Part shown: positions 25,594-37,206 of the stretch, piece by piece
Layout: each line of letters starts with the position of its first letter
Position numbering within the stretch: the stretch's first letter is position 1
Assembly (NCBI GenBank): GCA_905182985.1
Contig: CAJJDN010000001.1
Coordinates: 245,082 to 309,081, forward strand
DNA: 64,000 bases
Direction: 5' to 3'
From: Paramecium sonneborni
Taxonomy: Eukaryota; Ciliophora; Oligohymenophorea; Peniculida; Parameciidae
Notes under the pieces: model-generated
Told to the model about the DNA's origin: nothing
What the model saw: the letters and a program-made list of their open reading frames with translations, nothing else
Database searches by the model: none
Position numbers and translations under genes: made by a program

Positions 25594-26251
25594 ATGAATT
25601 TATTTCTGATAAAATATGTTAAAAATTTCTTTATTAAAATTGATTTCACGGTATTTAAAAAAATAATGAATTTAATTATCAAAGACAAGGAGCTTTAATT
25701 ATATTATTCGAAAGAACAACTCAAAAATATGGTTGGCAAAACAGCAAATTAGATATCAAATGATTATTAAGACAAACATCCAATTTTTATAGGAGTCTTG
25801 AATGGTGCATTTATGTTTATGTCAGATTTGATCAGGGCTATTGATCCTTAACTTAAATTTTAAATTGACTTCATCAAATTATCTAGTTATGAAGGTAATT
25901 AGTTATTCAAAAATTTTAGGGAGCAAATCTACTGGAATAGTGAAAGCTTTAAGCGGGTTAAAAAATGACATCAAAGGCAGAAATGTTATAGTAGTTGAAG
26001 ATATAATTGAGACAGGGTTAACAATAACAGCAGTTATAGAAGAGATGAAAAAATTAGAGCCTGCAACAATTAAACTATGTGCTTGCTTTCTGAAGACTGG
26101 TAAAATTATTATTATATTTTTAGGAAAATAAAAAATAAATATTAAACCTGATTATCTATGTACAGAAATAGAAGATAAATTTATTATTGGTTATGGATTA
26201 GATTGGGATGAATTTGGTAGGGGATTAGATCAATTATATTATATCTAGTGA
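25594..26251 (+). CDS. Hypoxanthine-guanine phosphoribosyltransferase
   Basis: Encodes 202 residues after removing introns 25895-25919 (25 nt) and 26100-26123 (24 nt); exactly 203 codons. HGPRT features in order: [31 protein letters not shown] (the SSYEG of the flexible loop) with STGIVK after the first intron, the PRPP-binding motif [13 protein letters not shown] (the two acidic residues and Thr-Gly bind ribose-phosphate), a Lys in LKTGKQ that contacts the purine, and the C-terminal [20 protein letters not shown]. It salvages hypoxanthine and guanine to IMP and GMP; ciliates depend on purine salvage. Two further copies (26746-27403 and 27995-28652) lie in the duplicated blocks. Confidence 0.95.
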
Positions 26252-26745
26252 TTTTTATTAGTTTATGATATTCAATTAAATAAAGATTGCATATAAATAA
26301 NAAAAGATTAACGAATAAGAATAAATTTCAATGTTTAAGAATAATTTCAAACTTAAAAAAAATTCACAAAGGAAAGGCGAATGAAAGAATTCGTCAAAGA
26401 AAATTTCCTAAAATTATAATCACTATCTATAAAGATATCAAATATCAATTTTCAAATGGAATTAAAATATACTTTTATTCAAATACTAATTCTACTAAAG
26501 CTTAATTACCTCTGTAAACTTAGCATTAATAATAATAGATCATCTATTTTAGCAATAAATGCCTGGATGTTAAATTTGTTGATGGTACTAAATAGATATT
26601 ATTTCAAGATAGAGCTAAAAAATATAGTACTTACAAAGGAGAAGAAGAGGTTCGTCATTCCGATGGTGCTAAATAAACAATAGATTATGATGGGATTAAG
26701 AAATAAGAATACTTAATGGTGATTTGAAAGTAATAAAATAAAAAA

Positions 26746-27403
26746 ATGAATTTATTTCTGATAAAATATGTTAAAAATTTCTTTATTAAAATTGATTTCA
26801 CGGTATTTAAAAAAATAATGAATTTAATTATCAAAGACAAGGAGCTTTAATTATATTATTCGAAAGAACAACTCAAAAATATGGTTGGCAAAACAGCAAA
26901 TTAGATATCAAATGATTATTAAGACAAACATCCAATTTTTATAGGAGTCTTGAATGGTGCATTTATGTTTATGTCAGATTTGATCAGGGCTATTGATCCT
27001 TAACTTAAATTTTAAATTGACTTCATCAAATTATCTAGTTATGAAGGTAATTAGTTATTCAAAAATTTTAGGGAGCAAATCTACTGGAATAGTGAAAGCT
27101 TTAAGCGGGTTAAAAAATGACATCAAAGGCAGAAATGTTATAGTAGTTGAAGATATAATTGAGACAGGGTTAACAATAACAGCAGTTATAGAAGAGATGA
27201 AAAAATTAGAGCCTGCAACAATTAAACTATGTGCTTGCTTTCTGAAGACTGGTAAAATTATTATTATATTTTTAGGAAAATAAAAAATAAATATTAAACC
27301 TGATTATCTATGTACAGAAATAGAAGATAAATTTATTATTGGTTATGGATTAGATTGGGATGAATTTGGTAGGGGATTAGATCAATTATATTATATCTAG
27401 TGA
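26746..27403 (+). CDS. HGPRT, second assembled copy (probably not real)
   Basis: An exact repeat of the gene at 25594-26251, shifted by 1152 bp, with the same two introns. It is preceded by a truncated copy of the SAS-4-like 3' end (26302-26727). It should be collapsed with the first copy unless read depth shows otherwise. Confidence 0.5.
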
Positions 27404-27994
27404 TTTTTATTAGTTTATGATATTCAATTAAATAAAGATTGCATATAAATAANGGAAAAATGTTAGAAAAAAAATTGAAAAAGTAACAAATTCTTAAAAC
27501 TATTATAAAGTTTAGACTTAATTTTAACATAAGATTACTTAATTATTTTTAAAAGATTAACGAATAAGAATAAATTTCAATGTTTAAGAATAATTTCAAA
27601 CTTAAAAAAAATTCACAAAGGAAAGGCGAATGAAAGAATTCGTCAAAGAAAATTTCCTAAAATTATAATCACTATCTATAAAGATATCAAATATCAATTT
27701 TCAAATGGAATTAAAATATACTTTTATTCAAATACTAATTCTACTAAAGCTTAATTACCTCTGTAAACTTAGCATTAATAATAATAGATCATCTATTTTA
27801 GCAATAAATGCCTGGATGTTAAATTTGTTGATGGTACTAAATAGATATTATTTCAAGATAGAGCTAAAAAATATAGTACTTACAAAGGAGAAGAAGAGGT
27901 TCGTCATTCCGATGGTGCTAAATAAACAATAGATTATGATGGGATTAAGAAATAAGAATACTTAATGGTGATTTGAAAGTAATAAAATAAAAAA

Positions 27995-28652
27995 ATGAAT
28001 TTATTTCTGATAAAATATGTTAAAAATTTCTTTATTAAAATTGATTTCACGGTATTTAAAAAAATAATGAATTTAATTATCAAAGACAAGGAGCTTTAAT
28101 TATATTATTCGAAAGAACAACTCAAAAATATGGTTGGCAAAACAGCAAATTAGATATCAAATGATTATTAAGACAAACATCCAATTTTTATAGGAGTCTT
28201 GAATGGTGCATTTATGTTTATGTCAGATTTGATCAGGGCTATTGATCCTTAACTTAAATTTTAAATTGACTTCATCAAATTATCTAGTTATGAAGGTAAT
28301 TAGTTATTCAAAAATTTTAGGGAGCAAATCTACTGGAATAGTGAAAGCTTTAAGCGGGTTAAAAAATGACATCAAAGGCAGAAATGTTATAGTAGTTGAA
28401 GATATAATTGAGACAGGGTTAACAATAACAGCAGTTATAGAAGAGATGAAAAAATTAGAGCCTGCAACAATTAAACTATGTGCTTGCTTTCTGAAGACTG
28501 GTAAAATTATTATTATATTTTTAGGAAAATAAAAAATAAATATTAAACCTGATTATCTATGTACAGAAATAGAAGATAAATTTATTATTGGTTATGGATT
28601 AGATTGGGATGAATTTGGTAGGGGATTAGATCAATTATATTATATCTAGTGA
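27995..28652 (+). CDS. HGPRT, third assembled copy (probably not real)
   Basis: An exact repeat of the gene at 25594-26251, shifted by 2401 bp. Its right-hand flank (after 28701) is unique sequence leading to the DAHP synthase gene, so this is probably the copy that joins to the real downstream DNA. Confidence 0.5.
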
Positions 28653-28701
28653 TTTTTATTAGTTTATGATATTCAATTAAATAAAGATTGCATATAAATA
28701 A

Positions 28702-29076
28702 TCTCAATTTTAAGTTTTTAAAATTTGAGAAAAAATATAAAATTCAAATTTATAATAACCAAATATTTGTAAATATATATAATTAATTATTATTTATAAT
28801 TTTTATGATAAACTGAATTTATCATTTTATAATCTATTTCTTTATTTTTAAATCAAATAAGAATCTTGAATGAGTTCGAATAGATTTAAAAAATTGTTAA
28901 ATAGTGCTTTTCAAAAAAGGATGTAAAAATGAAAACTAAATCTTAATTATTATAAATCTCATACATTTAAAAAAGCTAATATTCTTTAAAATATATAAAG
29001 TAAATAATGAAATGCGATTATAAATATTTATTTATGTAAATATCTTCTATTACTAACCAAAATTAAAAATTTATTT
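28702..29076. other. Intergenic, no gene seen
   Basis: About 375 bp, AT-rich, between HGPRT and the DAHP synthase. Nothing supported. Confidence 0.5.
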
Positions 29077-30288
29077 ATGAATTAAGATAAAGAATGGTGT
29101 ATAGATAGTTGGAAAAAGTATTCAGCATTATAATTGCCAATATATTCAGATGCTCAACTATAGTAATGATGTTTTTGAAATTAGTTAAGATACCCTTTCA
29201 AAAATAAAAAATCTTCCAGGAATCCTAAATTTTGATGAGATTAGTACTTTTAAAAACTAAATGATTCGAGTAAGTAAAGGAGAGAAATTTGTTCTGTAAT
29301 TAGGAGATTGTGCAGAATTATTTGATGAATGTACTGAAAAGCATTGGAAGGAGAAATTTAGTTTTTACGATGTAAAAAAAAAGAAATAATGTAGCGAATG
29401 GGTTAAATCTTAGATGCTATAGTTATTGGTAGGACTTGTGGATAATTTGCAAAACCACGATCTTAACTACATGAAAATGATGGCACATTAAATTATAGAG
29501 GAGATTTAATTAATTCATTAAGTAGAGATGAACGAGATCCTGATCCTTCACGCTTATTATTAGGAGCCCATTATGCCAAGAAGGGTATAGAAACTCTAAA
29601 GCAATATGAGGGTTAATAAATTTGGGTTTCACATGAATGTTTACATCTAGGATATGAATCAGCATTTGTGAAATAAAACTAAGATAAACAGTATTATTTA
29701 TCTAACACTCATTTTCCATGGATTGGAGATAGGACTAGATTACATGATCATGCTCATTCAAATTTTATTAAAGGCATTTGCAATCCTGTTGGCATTAAGG
29801 TAAATCTTACATCTATATAGATTGGATAAACAATTAACAAGACAGAATTTATTAATGTGTTAAAGTTAATTAATCCAAAAAATGAAGATGGACGAGTTTT
29901 TGCTATAATTAGATTAGGGAAAAACAAACTTGACAAATTGAAAGATATTATTTAATGGAAATAAGAGGAAAAATTAAATGTTTCTTTCTTTTTAGATCCT
30001 ATGCATGGAAATAATTAAGATAAAAGTGGACGTAAAATTAGAAAAATAGAAGATATTATGTATGAAATATAATAATTCTTTTCCATTCTTCAAGAATAAA
30101 ATGAAACTCCTGCAGGATTACATTTAGAATGCACACCTTATGACGTTAGTGAATGTATAGAAAATGATGAAGATATAAATCCTAAAAAATATACTACAGC
30201 TTGTGATCCAAGATTGAATTTCAGATAAACTAGAAAAATTATAATTTTTGTTAATACTCTTCTTAAAAAAATCAGAAATAAATAATGA
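29077..30288 (+). CDS. Class II 3-deoxy-7-phosphoheptulonate (DAHP) synthase
   Basis: Encodes 388 residues after removing introns of 22 nt (near 29161-29182) and 23 nt (near 29371-29393); exactly 389 codons. Motifs of the plant/bacterial class II enzyme occur in order: SWKKYSALQLPIYSD, LQLGDCAELFDEC, GRTCGQFAKPRS followed by LNYRGDLINS, WVSHECLHLGYESAF, THFPWIGDRTR, NPVGIKV, SFFLDPMHGN, AGLHLECTPYDVSEC and CDPRLN. The metal-site Cys (GDCAE), His, Glu and Asp positions are visible. The enzyme condenses phosphoenolpyruvate and erythrose-4-phosphate, the first step of the shikimate pathway. It is shorter than typical class II enzymes (about 450 or more). The introns show it is a genuine ciliate gene, not contamination. 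Whether the rest of the pathway exists cannot be told here. Confidence 0.92.
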
Positions 30289-30344
30289 CTCACTATTTAC
30301 GATTTTTTAAATGACTTGTATATGTAATAAATATAAATATCAAA

Positions 30345-31758
30345 ATGATATCAAAATTTCATTTTTCAAATACCCCAAGAATCACAACTCTAAATTCTGG
30401 CATCACTTTATATACTAAAAGTTTAGACCATTCTTATGGTAGTTATTGCATAATGTTCAAAGGAGGTACTCGAACTGAAAACTAGAGATAACAAGGATCA
30501 TTATTAACTCTAAAAATAATGCAACATTTATAAATAAAGTATATATATTCTTATTTTTAAGCAAATTTTTATTTGATTCATAATGTCTGGCTGATTTTAC
30601 AATAGGACCAGAATCTCATAATGTTAATTGTAAGTTTTTGAATGAAGATTTTCTGAATGCTGCTGAATATACATGTAAGGTAGCATTTCAAAAATAAAAA
30701 ATCACATAATAATTTTAGAAAATTTCAAATTATTTTAGCGTCTCTTAGTAGAAATACCATGGCTCATTAGATTAAATTTTATTAAAGGTTTATCTTCCAT
30801 AAATAAGTTTATTATATGTAGTACCAGAAAATGATCAGTTTGAAAAATATTAAACTACTTAAATTACAAAAAATAATTGCATAATAGGGTATTAAGGAAG
30901 AAGAAAACATGAAGAAATAGTAAATGTTTTTGAAGATTTGACAAATTAGCATTAAGAATGTATTTATAATTTTTTTTAATTTAGTTATACAAAGAGTCTT
31001 TGATCCTAACTATCATTAAATAGAAAATTTTAAAAGTAAAACTATCAGAATAGAAAATCAAATTAGCAGTGATTTTGAAGTGATTCTTTTATTTTAAGGT
31101 CCTAATTTATAGGATGAAAAAACCTTGCTTATAAATACTATTCTAAGGGAAATATTAGGAAATTTAGGTTTTTATATTATTATATCTATTAGAATAATAG
31201 GATGGAGAGATTGGATTCAAAGTAAAATCGAGATGTTATGATAAATGTAATTGTATATTTTATTTTAGTATTACAGTTTAACAATTTTTTAACAGATGCT
31301 GGTTGCGTCTCCTAAAGTTTTACTGATTTTGGAATTTTTGGGCTTTATTTAAAAGGAATGAATACACATGTAAATTAGAATTTTTACTAATTAGAAATAA
31401 GAAATTTATGATTTAGCTATTGAAGAAATGAACAAATTAAGATCTCTAAGTGATTGGGAAATTATTAGAGCAAAAAATATAGTTATTACTAAATTTTATA
31501 CTAATTTACAAAGATAGCATGATAAACTTATTTATGATTTAGAGAGTGTATTAAATCAATTTATAGTAGATCATATACTAAGGTAAATTAAATTATTTGG
31601 ATGAATTTAAAAACAAAATAAATGAAATTACAAGAAAGGAAATTATGGGTTAAATAGATAAATTAATTTGTTTTGATAAATTTGTGATTATTTATATAGG
31701 TAAAGGTTCTAATTTAATGCCTGATGAAAAGCTGACTATGATGAGAATGAAATGCTGA
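30345..31758 (+). CDS. M16-family protein, mitochondrial processing peptidase/complex III core type, no zinc motif
   Basis: Reads MISKFHFSNTPRITTLNSGI, then FKGGTRTENQRQQGSLLTLK where catalytic members carry HxxEH; that motif is absent, so this is a non-catalytic homologue such as MPP-alpha or a complex III core protein. The second M16 half is typical: GYQGRRKHEEIVNVFEDLTN, FDPNYHQ, DAGCVSQSFTDFGIFGLYL, DLESQIIYQGKLNYLDEFKN, INEITRKEIMGQIDKLI, ending GKGSNLMPDEKLTMMRMKC before TGA. Several tiny introns are needed; one of only 19 nt just before QIIYQGK restores a perfect family alignment. Two or three other introns are not fixed exactly. Expected location is the mitochondrial matrix or inner membrane. 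Confidence 0.82.
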
Positions 31759-31832
31759 ATCTATTTAATATTTATTTTTATTTGAATAGAATAAAAACTC
31801 ATAAGCAAGTTACTATTACAATATTATGGTAC

Positions 31833-33423
31833 TCACACAGTATCCAAAATTAAACCAACTCTTTATCCGAATTCTGAGCTTTTAATTTATTAAATAAGAT
31901 CTGGATGCTGTTTCAATAAATTTTTCAACAATTCAACTGATGGATCTCCGCTGATTAGAACTTTTTTTATAACATAATTTCCATAAGGATGGATAGAAAG
32001 GTTAAAAAATATATATCTAAAATTATAAATTATTGAAGTTGTACTAATCGGTTTATTTATTACAAAGGTTCCTTATTATTTATGAAGGCCCCATAAGATC
32101 AATGTATTTTTCAACAGTATTGCTACCAAACTTATTAATACTTAATTATTCGAAATTTTCTTTTATAATTTGGCAAATTATTAATTTTTCCTTTTATGGT
32201 CCTCTCTTTAAAAGGAATTAAATAATATAATTTCCGAATTCCTGATAACATAATTAATATGCGAAAGAAATTAACTTATCTAAAATTCCTTAAGTTATTT
32301 CTAATGGATATAGCTCTAATACTTTTTAAATTAATCTACAACCATAAGTCTACATTGAGAGATTAGTTATCTTAAATTATTAAATTAATTTACAAATTAT
32401 TCAACATATGGAATAATAAAAAGTAACGTTGATTTGTCCAAAATTTCGAAACAACACAACAGTACATAATTGCCATTTACATCATTAAATAGTTAATGAA
32501 GGATAGGATATAAAGTTTTTAAAAATGATTTCATTAAATCAGGAAAATCTCTTTTGTATAAAAATAAGGTTACTTTACAAATTTAATCATCTTTGAAATA
32601 ACTCTGCAAGAATATTAATTTTTTGATAAATCTAAGAGATGACAGATCAGGATCGAATAAAACTTCTATTTTTCATCATAATCTGCAACATCAAATATTT
32701 TTTAGACTGTATAATTACCAAACATGTCTTTTGCTGCTTTTAAGCATATTTTTTTAACCTAATAAAAAATAAGTCTTTTCTGATTAAGATCATTACCATC
32801 CAAAGCATTTTATAATTTTCTATTAATTAATTAATTGCCACATATTTATTCCTAAGAATTTTAAATAATTATATTTTACAAGATCCAATTAAGTAAGTTA
32901 TAATTTCCCAAGACTTTAATCACTTTTAAACTATAATTAAGTGTGTTAATATTCTGATGGTTACATAGTCAGATGTTTTTTGGCTTTTTATTTCAGCTAC
33001 AGTTTCTCAAATGAATCAAATGCTATTCAGATATATATTTGATTTCGATACATTAAAAAGTATCTGCTGAACAATTGAATTCTTATTCTCCAGTTTAGAT
33101 CAAAGCACTAGATAATTAGGACTATCTACATTTAGATTATTATATATAAATAAATACATTTCTATAGATGTTTATGTAAGAAAAAATATTCGCTATTTCT
33201 ATTATGATACTTATCCTGTTGAAATGATGCTACCATTTGAAGTGGGAATATCTTGGTACTTGGCCAGTTATTCAGGATTGAATTCTTTTGATTTGAGTGT
33301 TAAATTTTTTCTTCTTATATATGTAGCTGGTCTCAATTTAATCTCATCATCTGCTATTAGTTAATTATTAATACCACTTAAAATAGATCCTATTAGATCT
33401 TTTTCTTCACTTTAAGAAGCCAT
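31833..33423 (-). CDS. Pumilio (PUF) repeat RNA-binding protein
   Basis: Starts MASQSEEKDLIGSILSGINN (ATG at 33423) and ends FGQRVGLILDTV before TGA at 31833. Pumilio helices are recognisable, including AKDMFGNYTVQKIFDVADYD with LLDLSKNQYSCRVISKM in the middle and HPYGNYVIKKVLISGDPSVE close to the C-terminus. The repeated (Y/F)GNYVxxK signature contacts RNA bases in PUF proteins, which bind 3' UTRs and repress mRNAs. Several tiny introns are required, especially in the first third, and I did not fix all of them, so the number of repeats (normally eight) is not counted. Confidence 0.8.
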
Positions 33424-33702
33424 ATTAATTAAAATTTTGATTATAGAGTGAATATTTATAATATCATAATATAATGCAGTAGATAATTATTTAAATCCCG
33501 CTCGTAATATGTTTCATCAAATTTTTGATTCTCTATTCTAGATCTTACAGTATTATACCTACTTTATTTATATTAATTATATAATTCAAAATTAATATTC
33601 CAATAAGTTGGATCAACATTTAATACTGATATTTTAATTATTAATTTTTTATAATATTCTTAGCATATCCTTCTCCAAAGATTACTAGAGTTTTGAATCT
33701 AT
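33424..33702 (-). CDS. Possible small gene, weakly F-box-like
   Basis: Minus-strand frame from an ATG near 33702 reading MNYAQIQNSSNLWRRICQEY ... VDPTYWNINFELYNQYKQSR ... RIENQKFDETYYERDLNNYL. The NSSNLWRRICQEYY piece resembles the end of an F-box, and WNINFELYNQYK resembles the following segment in some F-box proteins. No F-box start and no clear stop were found; the frame runs into the Pumilio start region. It could be the 3' exon of a gene whose 5' part I failed to assemble. Confidence 0.3.
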
Positions 33703-33982
33703 GCATAGTTCATGATATTTAAGTTTTTATCAATGATCAATACGATAAACTCTTATCGAAATATTTTTGATTTATAGGAATTTTAATTTTGAATTAAGGC
33801 TGTAAAAAATATGTAGAAGAATGTAGAATCAGTTAAAATAGAGAGATTACAATATCAATTTCTATTTCAATTTTTTTCAGATATTGCTTTATTAAGTATT
33901 TTTTGAAGTAATAAATAATATAAAAATATTATCAATACAAAATTTAAAAATGATTTAAGTTTAGTTCTGCTAAGAATAAAAT

Positions 33983-34886
33983 TCAATCAAGACTGATTGG
34001 ACTTTGTATTTTTAGATTGGATGTTATTCGTTTACCATTTTAATATTTAATTTGAATATGTTAGCCATCCAATCTAATTAATTCTCCTTCACCATCTTGA
34101 GCATCATCCTTCCATTATCCTTTGTATTATTTTCCATCATTCCAAGTGTACACTCCAAATCCATGCTTTTTGTTTTATTTAAAAGATCCTTCATAAACTG
34201 ATTTATTGGAAAGCGTTAACTTTCCTAAACCTTCCATTTAATTATCTACCCAAAAACCTTCATATCTTAAGCCATTAAGCCCTCGATAAACACCATATCC
34301 TTTCAAAATATTATTTTCAAATTAGCCTTCATAACTAGTGCCATCATGATATTGAACATAACCTTAACCGTGCTTTAAATTATTAACAAATTATCCTTGA
34401 TATTTATAATGATCTATAATAGTGTATAAAGATACTTTTTACTAATTCTTTTCCAAAGCCTTGTTTTTTATTTTTAAACCATTCACCAATATAAATGTTA
34501 TTATCAATATCTGTAAATCTGCCAAAGCCATGAATTAATCCTTCTTTGTAGTAACCTTCATAATGGCTGCCATCATCAAATGAAATTATGCCATATCCTG
34601 ATAATTATAAATTGATCTAAATTTCTAGACGATCTTTACTGTGCAAAGTTATAGGTTTTTTAGACTGAAATATTGATGGTTACAATTTTGTAACTTGTAA
34701 ATTTTGTATTTTATTCTAAATATCACATTATTCGGAAGCAGTATGTAATCTGATATTCTCATTATTTACAATTATTGGTGGTTAAGAAATATTTTGAGTT
34801 TCTTCATTTTATTCATCACAAAAGAATTATTTTGCAACAATCATATTCTATTAAATATGCTGCTATTTGAGTGCACAAGATCCCAT
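33983..34886 (-). CDS. MORN-repeat protein
   Basis: Encodes 293 residues after one 22-nt intron; exactly 294 codons. The N-terminus MGSCALKQQ has Gly2 and Cys4, compatible with myristoylation and palmitoylation. Residues about 105-270 contain tandem MORN repeats: YEGYYKEGLIHGFGRF, YIGEWFKNKKQGFGKE, YQGQFVNNLKHGQGYV, YEGQFENNILKGYGVY, YEGFWVDNQMEGLGKL, YEGSFKQNKKHGFGVY and YKGQWKDDAQDGEGEL. MORN proteins usually sit at membranes or the cytoskeleton. The 5' part of this gene is duplicated across the N at 35524 (copy start would be 36032), an apparent artefact. Confidence 0.92.
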
Positions 34887-36669
34887 ATAAATAATTATAT
34901 ATGAAAATAATCAATTTAATAAATAATATTGTTTTATTTACTAAATTAGATGATAACGATTATTAATTTTAGATAAAAGAAAGTTAGTGAAGAAAATATA
35001 AAGAAAATAGGATTTAGAATAGAAAAAGAAAAATAAAGGATGGATGTGAAATATAGGTTAGATAAGTAAATATAAATATTTATTATATATAATATTAGTT
35101 TTAAGTAATCATTTCTTGAATCGGAATTCATCAATATTTATAATATTTATTAAAGAATTATGTATTTTAATTGAAAGATATAAATATATATTTTTTAATT
35201 TAAATTAAAAAAAAATATCCAAATCAAAATGTAATCTGAATGTTAGAGTGAATAAGAATCTTTCAACCAAAATTACTATTAGAAATTAGGTTTTTTTAAG
35301 TGTGATTCTTACAATGAATATAAAGAATATGAATACAAAGAAAATAATAATGAAGAATGTGAAATTGATTTTGAATAAGCATCAACTTACATTGTTAACA
35401 AGAATTAATTTGATTATCAAGTAAGGAAGAATATTAATGAAGACAAATAGAGTTTAAATAAGAAAATAAGGAAATAATCAAAAAAGGATAGGAATTTAAA
35501 GGATTATAAGAAGAATATTTGTCNATTATTAACAAATTATCCTTGATATTTATAATGATCTATAATAGTGTATAAAGATACTTTTTACTAATTCTTTTCC
35601 AAAGCCTTGTTTTTTATTTTTAAACCATTCACCAATATAAATGTTATTATCAATATCTGTAAATCTGCCAAAGCCATGAATTAATCCTTCTTTGTAGTAA
35701 CCTTCATAATGGCTGCCATCATCAAATGAAATTATGCCATATCCTGATAATTATAAATTGATCTAAATTTCTAGACGATCTTTACTGTGCAAAGTTATAG
35801 GTTTTTTAGACTGAAATATTGATGGTTACAATTTTGTAACTTGTAAATTTTGTATTTTATTCTAAATATCACATTATTCGGAAGCAGTATGTAATCTGAT
35901 ATTCTCATTATTTACAATTATTGGTGGTTAAGAAATATTTTGAGTTTCTTCATTTTATTCATCACAAAAGAATTATTTTGCAACAATCATATTCTATTAA
36001 ATATGCTGCTATTTGAGTGCACAAGATCCCATATAAATAATTATATATGAAAATAATCAATTTAATAAATAATATTGTTTTATTTACTAAATTAGATGAT
36101 AACGATTATTAATTTTAGATAAAAGAAAGTTAGTGAAGAAAATATAAAGAAAATAGGATTTAGAATAGAAAAAGAAAAATAAAGGATGGATGTGAAATAT
36201 AGGTTAGATAAGTAAATATAAATATTTATTATATATAATATTAGTTTTAAGTAATCATTTCTTGAATCGGAATTCATCAATATTTATAATATTTATTAAA
36301 GAATTATGTATTTTAATTGAAAGATATAAATATATATTTTTTAATTTAAATTAAAAAAAAATATCCAAATCAAAATGTAATCTGAATGTTAGAGTGAATA
36401 AGAATCTTTCAACCAAAATTACTATTAGAAATTAGGTTTTTTTAAGTGTGATTCTTACAATGAATATAAAGAATATGAATACAAAGAAAATAATAATGAA
36501 GAATGTGAAATTGATTTTGAATAAGCATCAACTTACATTGTTAACAAGAATTAATTTGATTATCAAGTAAGGAAGAATATTAATGAAGACAAATAGAGTT
36601 TAAATAAGAAAATAAGGAAATAATCAAAAAAGGATAGGAATTTAAAGGATTATAAGAAGAATATTTGTC
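34379..36669. repeat. Direct duplication of 1145 bp around a single N (probable assembly artefact)
   Basis: 34379-35523 reappears as 35525-36669, with one N at 35524. The block carries the 5' half of the MORN gene (minus) and the 5' half of the next plus-strand gene (starting 35229 in the first copy, 36375 in the second). The copies look identical. In the first copy the plus-strand gene is cut by the N; in the second the MORN gene is cut, exactly as expected for two overlapping contig ends. Confidence 0.85.
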
Positions 36670-37097
36670 GAAATATTTTAAGACATGCCATAAAATCAAT
36701 GAATAATGACTAAGATTGTTTAACTTACTTATCAGAATTGGTAGATGATAGCAAATAATTCAGTTTATACTATAACAGAAAATTGGAACAAATTACTGGC
36801 TTCAGAGTGTTGAGAGATCATTTATTGGAAATGAAAGAAGATAATTAAATAGTAAAGAATAGGAAATTGGCCTTTAAGTATTATTTGATATGGTATTTGA
36901 AATCTAAAGCAACAGGTATGATTTTAAGAGGGGAAACCCACAATCCTTAAGAATATTTACGATATAAGAATGAAGTATTAATGTATTATATACATCGACC
37001 TCATGAATGGATATCGAATTCCCCAGAGTGGGTAAATGTAGCCACATCAACAACTGGTTAACAGTTCCAACTTAATACAGAAAAGTAATGTATTTGA
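36375..37097 (+). CDS. Protein of unknown function, 240 residues
   Basis: An uninterrupted frame of 241 codons from MQSECQSEQESFNQNYYQKL to TGA. The N-terminal third is acidic and Glu/Tyr/Asn-rich, the middle very basic (NKKIRKQSKKDRNLKDYKKN), and the C-terminal part aromatic and basic (AFKYYLIWYLKSKATG, HRPHEWISNSPEWVN). It could bind nucleic acid on charge alone. A truncated duplicate of the 5' end lies at 35229-35523. No family is recognised. Confidence 0.6.
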
Positions 37098-37206
37098 GAT
37101 GTCTTGGGATGATTGCTAAATTATAGATGCGTGGCCTTTGACCACAGAGAATGAAGACAACTGATTAAATATTTGTCTTTATTTTTTTATATTAATAATT
37201 CATTAT

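Larger units (their letters stand above)
25053..28701. repeat. Triplicated block around two single Ns (probable assembly artefact)
   Basis: Sequence 25150-26300 reappears as 26302-27452, and 25053-26300 reappears as 27454-28701. Single Ns sit at 26301 and 27453. All copies appear identical by eye, carry the 3' part of the SAS-4-like gene plus the whole HGPRT gene, and end at exactly the same base. Perfect identity, including introns and intergenic DNA, together with the N joints, points to unmerged contig ends, not a real tandem gene array. Confidence 0.85.

Noticed and set aside
26746..28652. A tandem family of three HGPRT genes
   Set aside because: Copies are identical, including introns and spacers, and are joined by single Ns; an assembly artefact is far more likely.
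24368..28701. Germline internal eliminated sequence boundaries at the N sites
   Set aside because: The single Ns with identical flanks are better explained by unmerged contigs; no short TA-bounded segment with one unique flank is visible.
34946..35134. Minus-strand hydrophobic frame (repeated at 36092-36280)
   Set aside because: Lies in the AT-rich spacer between two divergent starts; low complexity (Ile/Phe/Leu/Tyr), no introns, expected by chance when only TGA stops.
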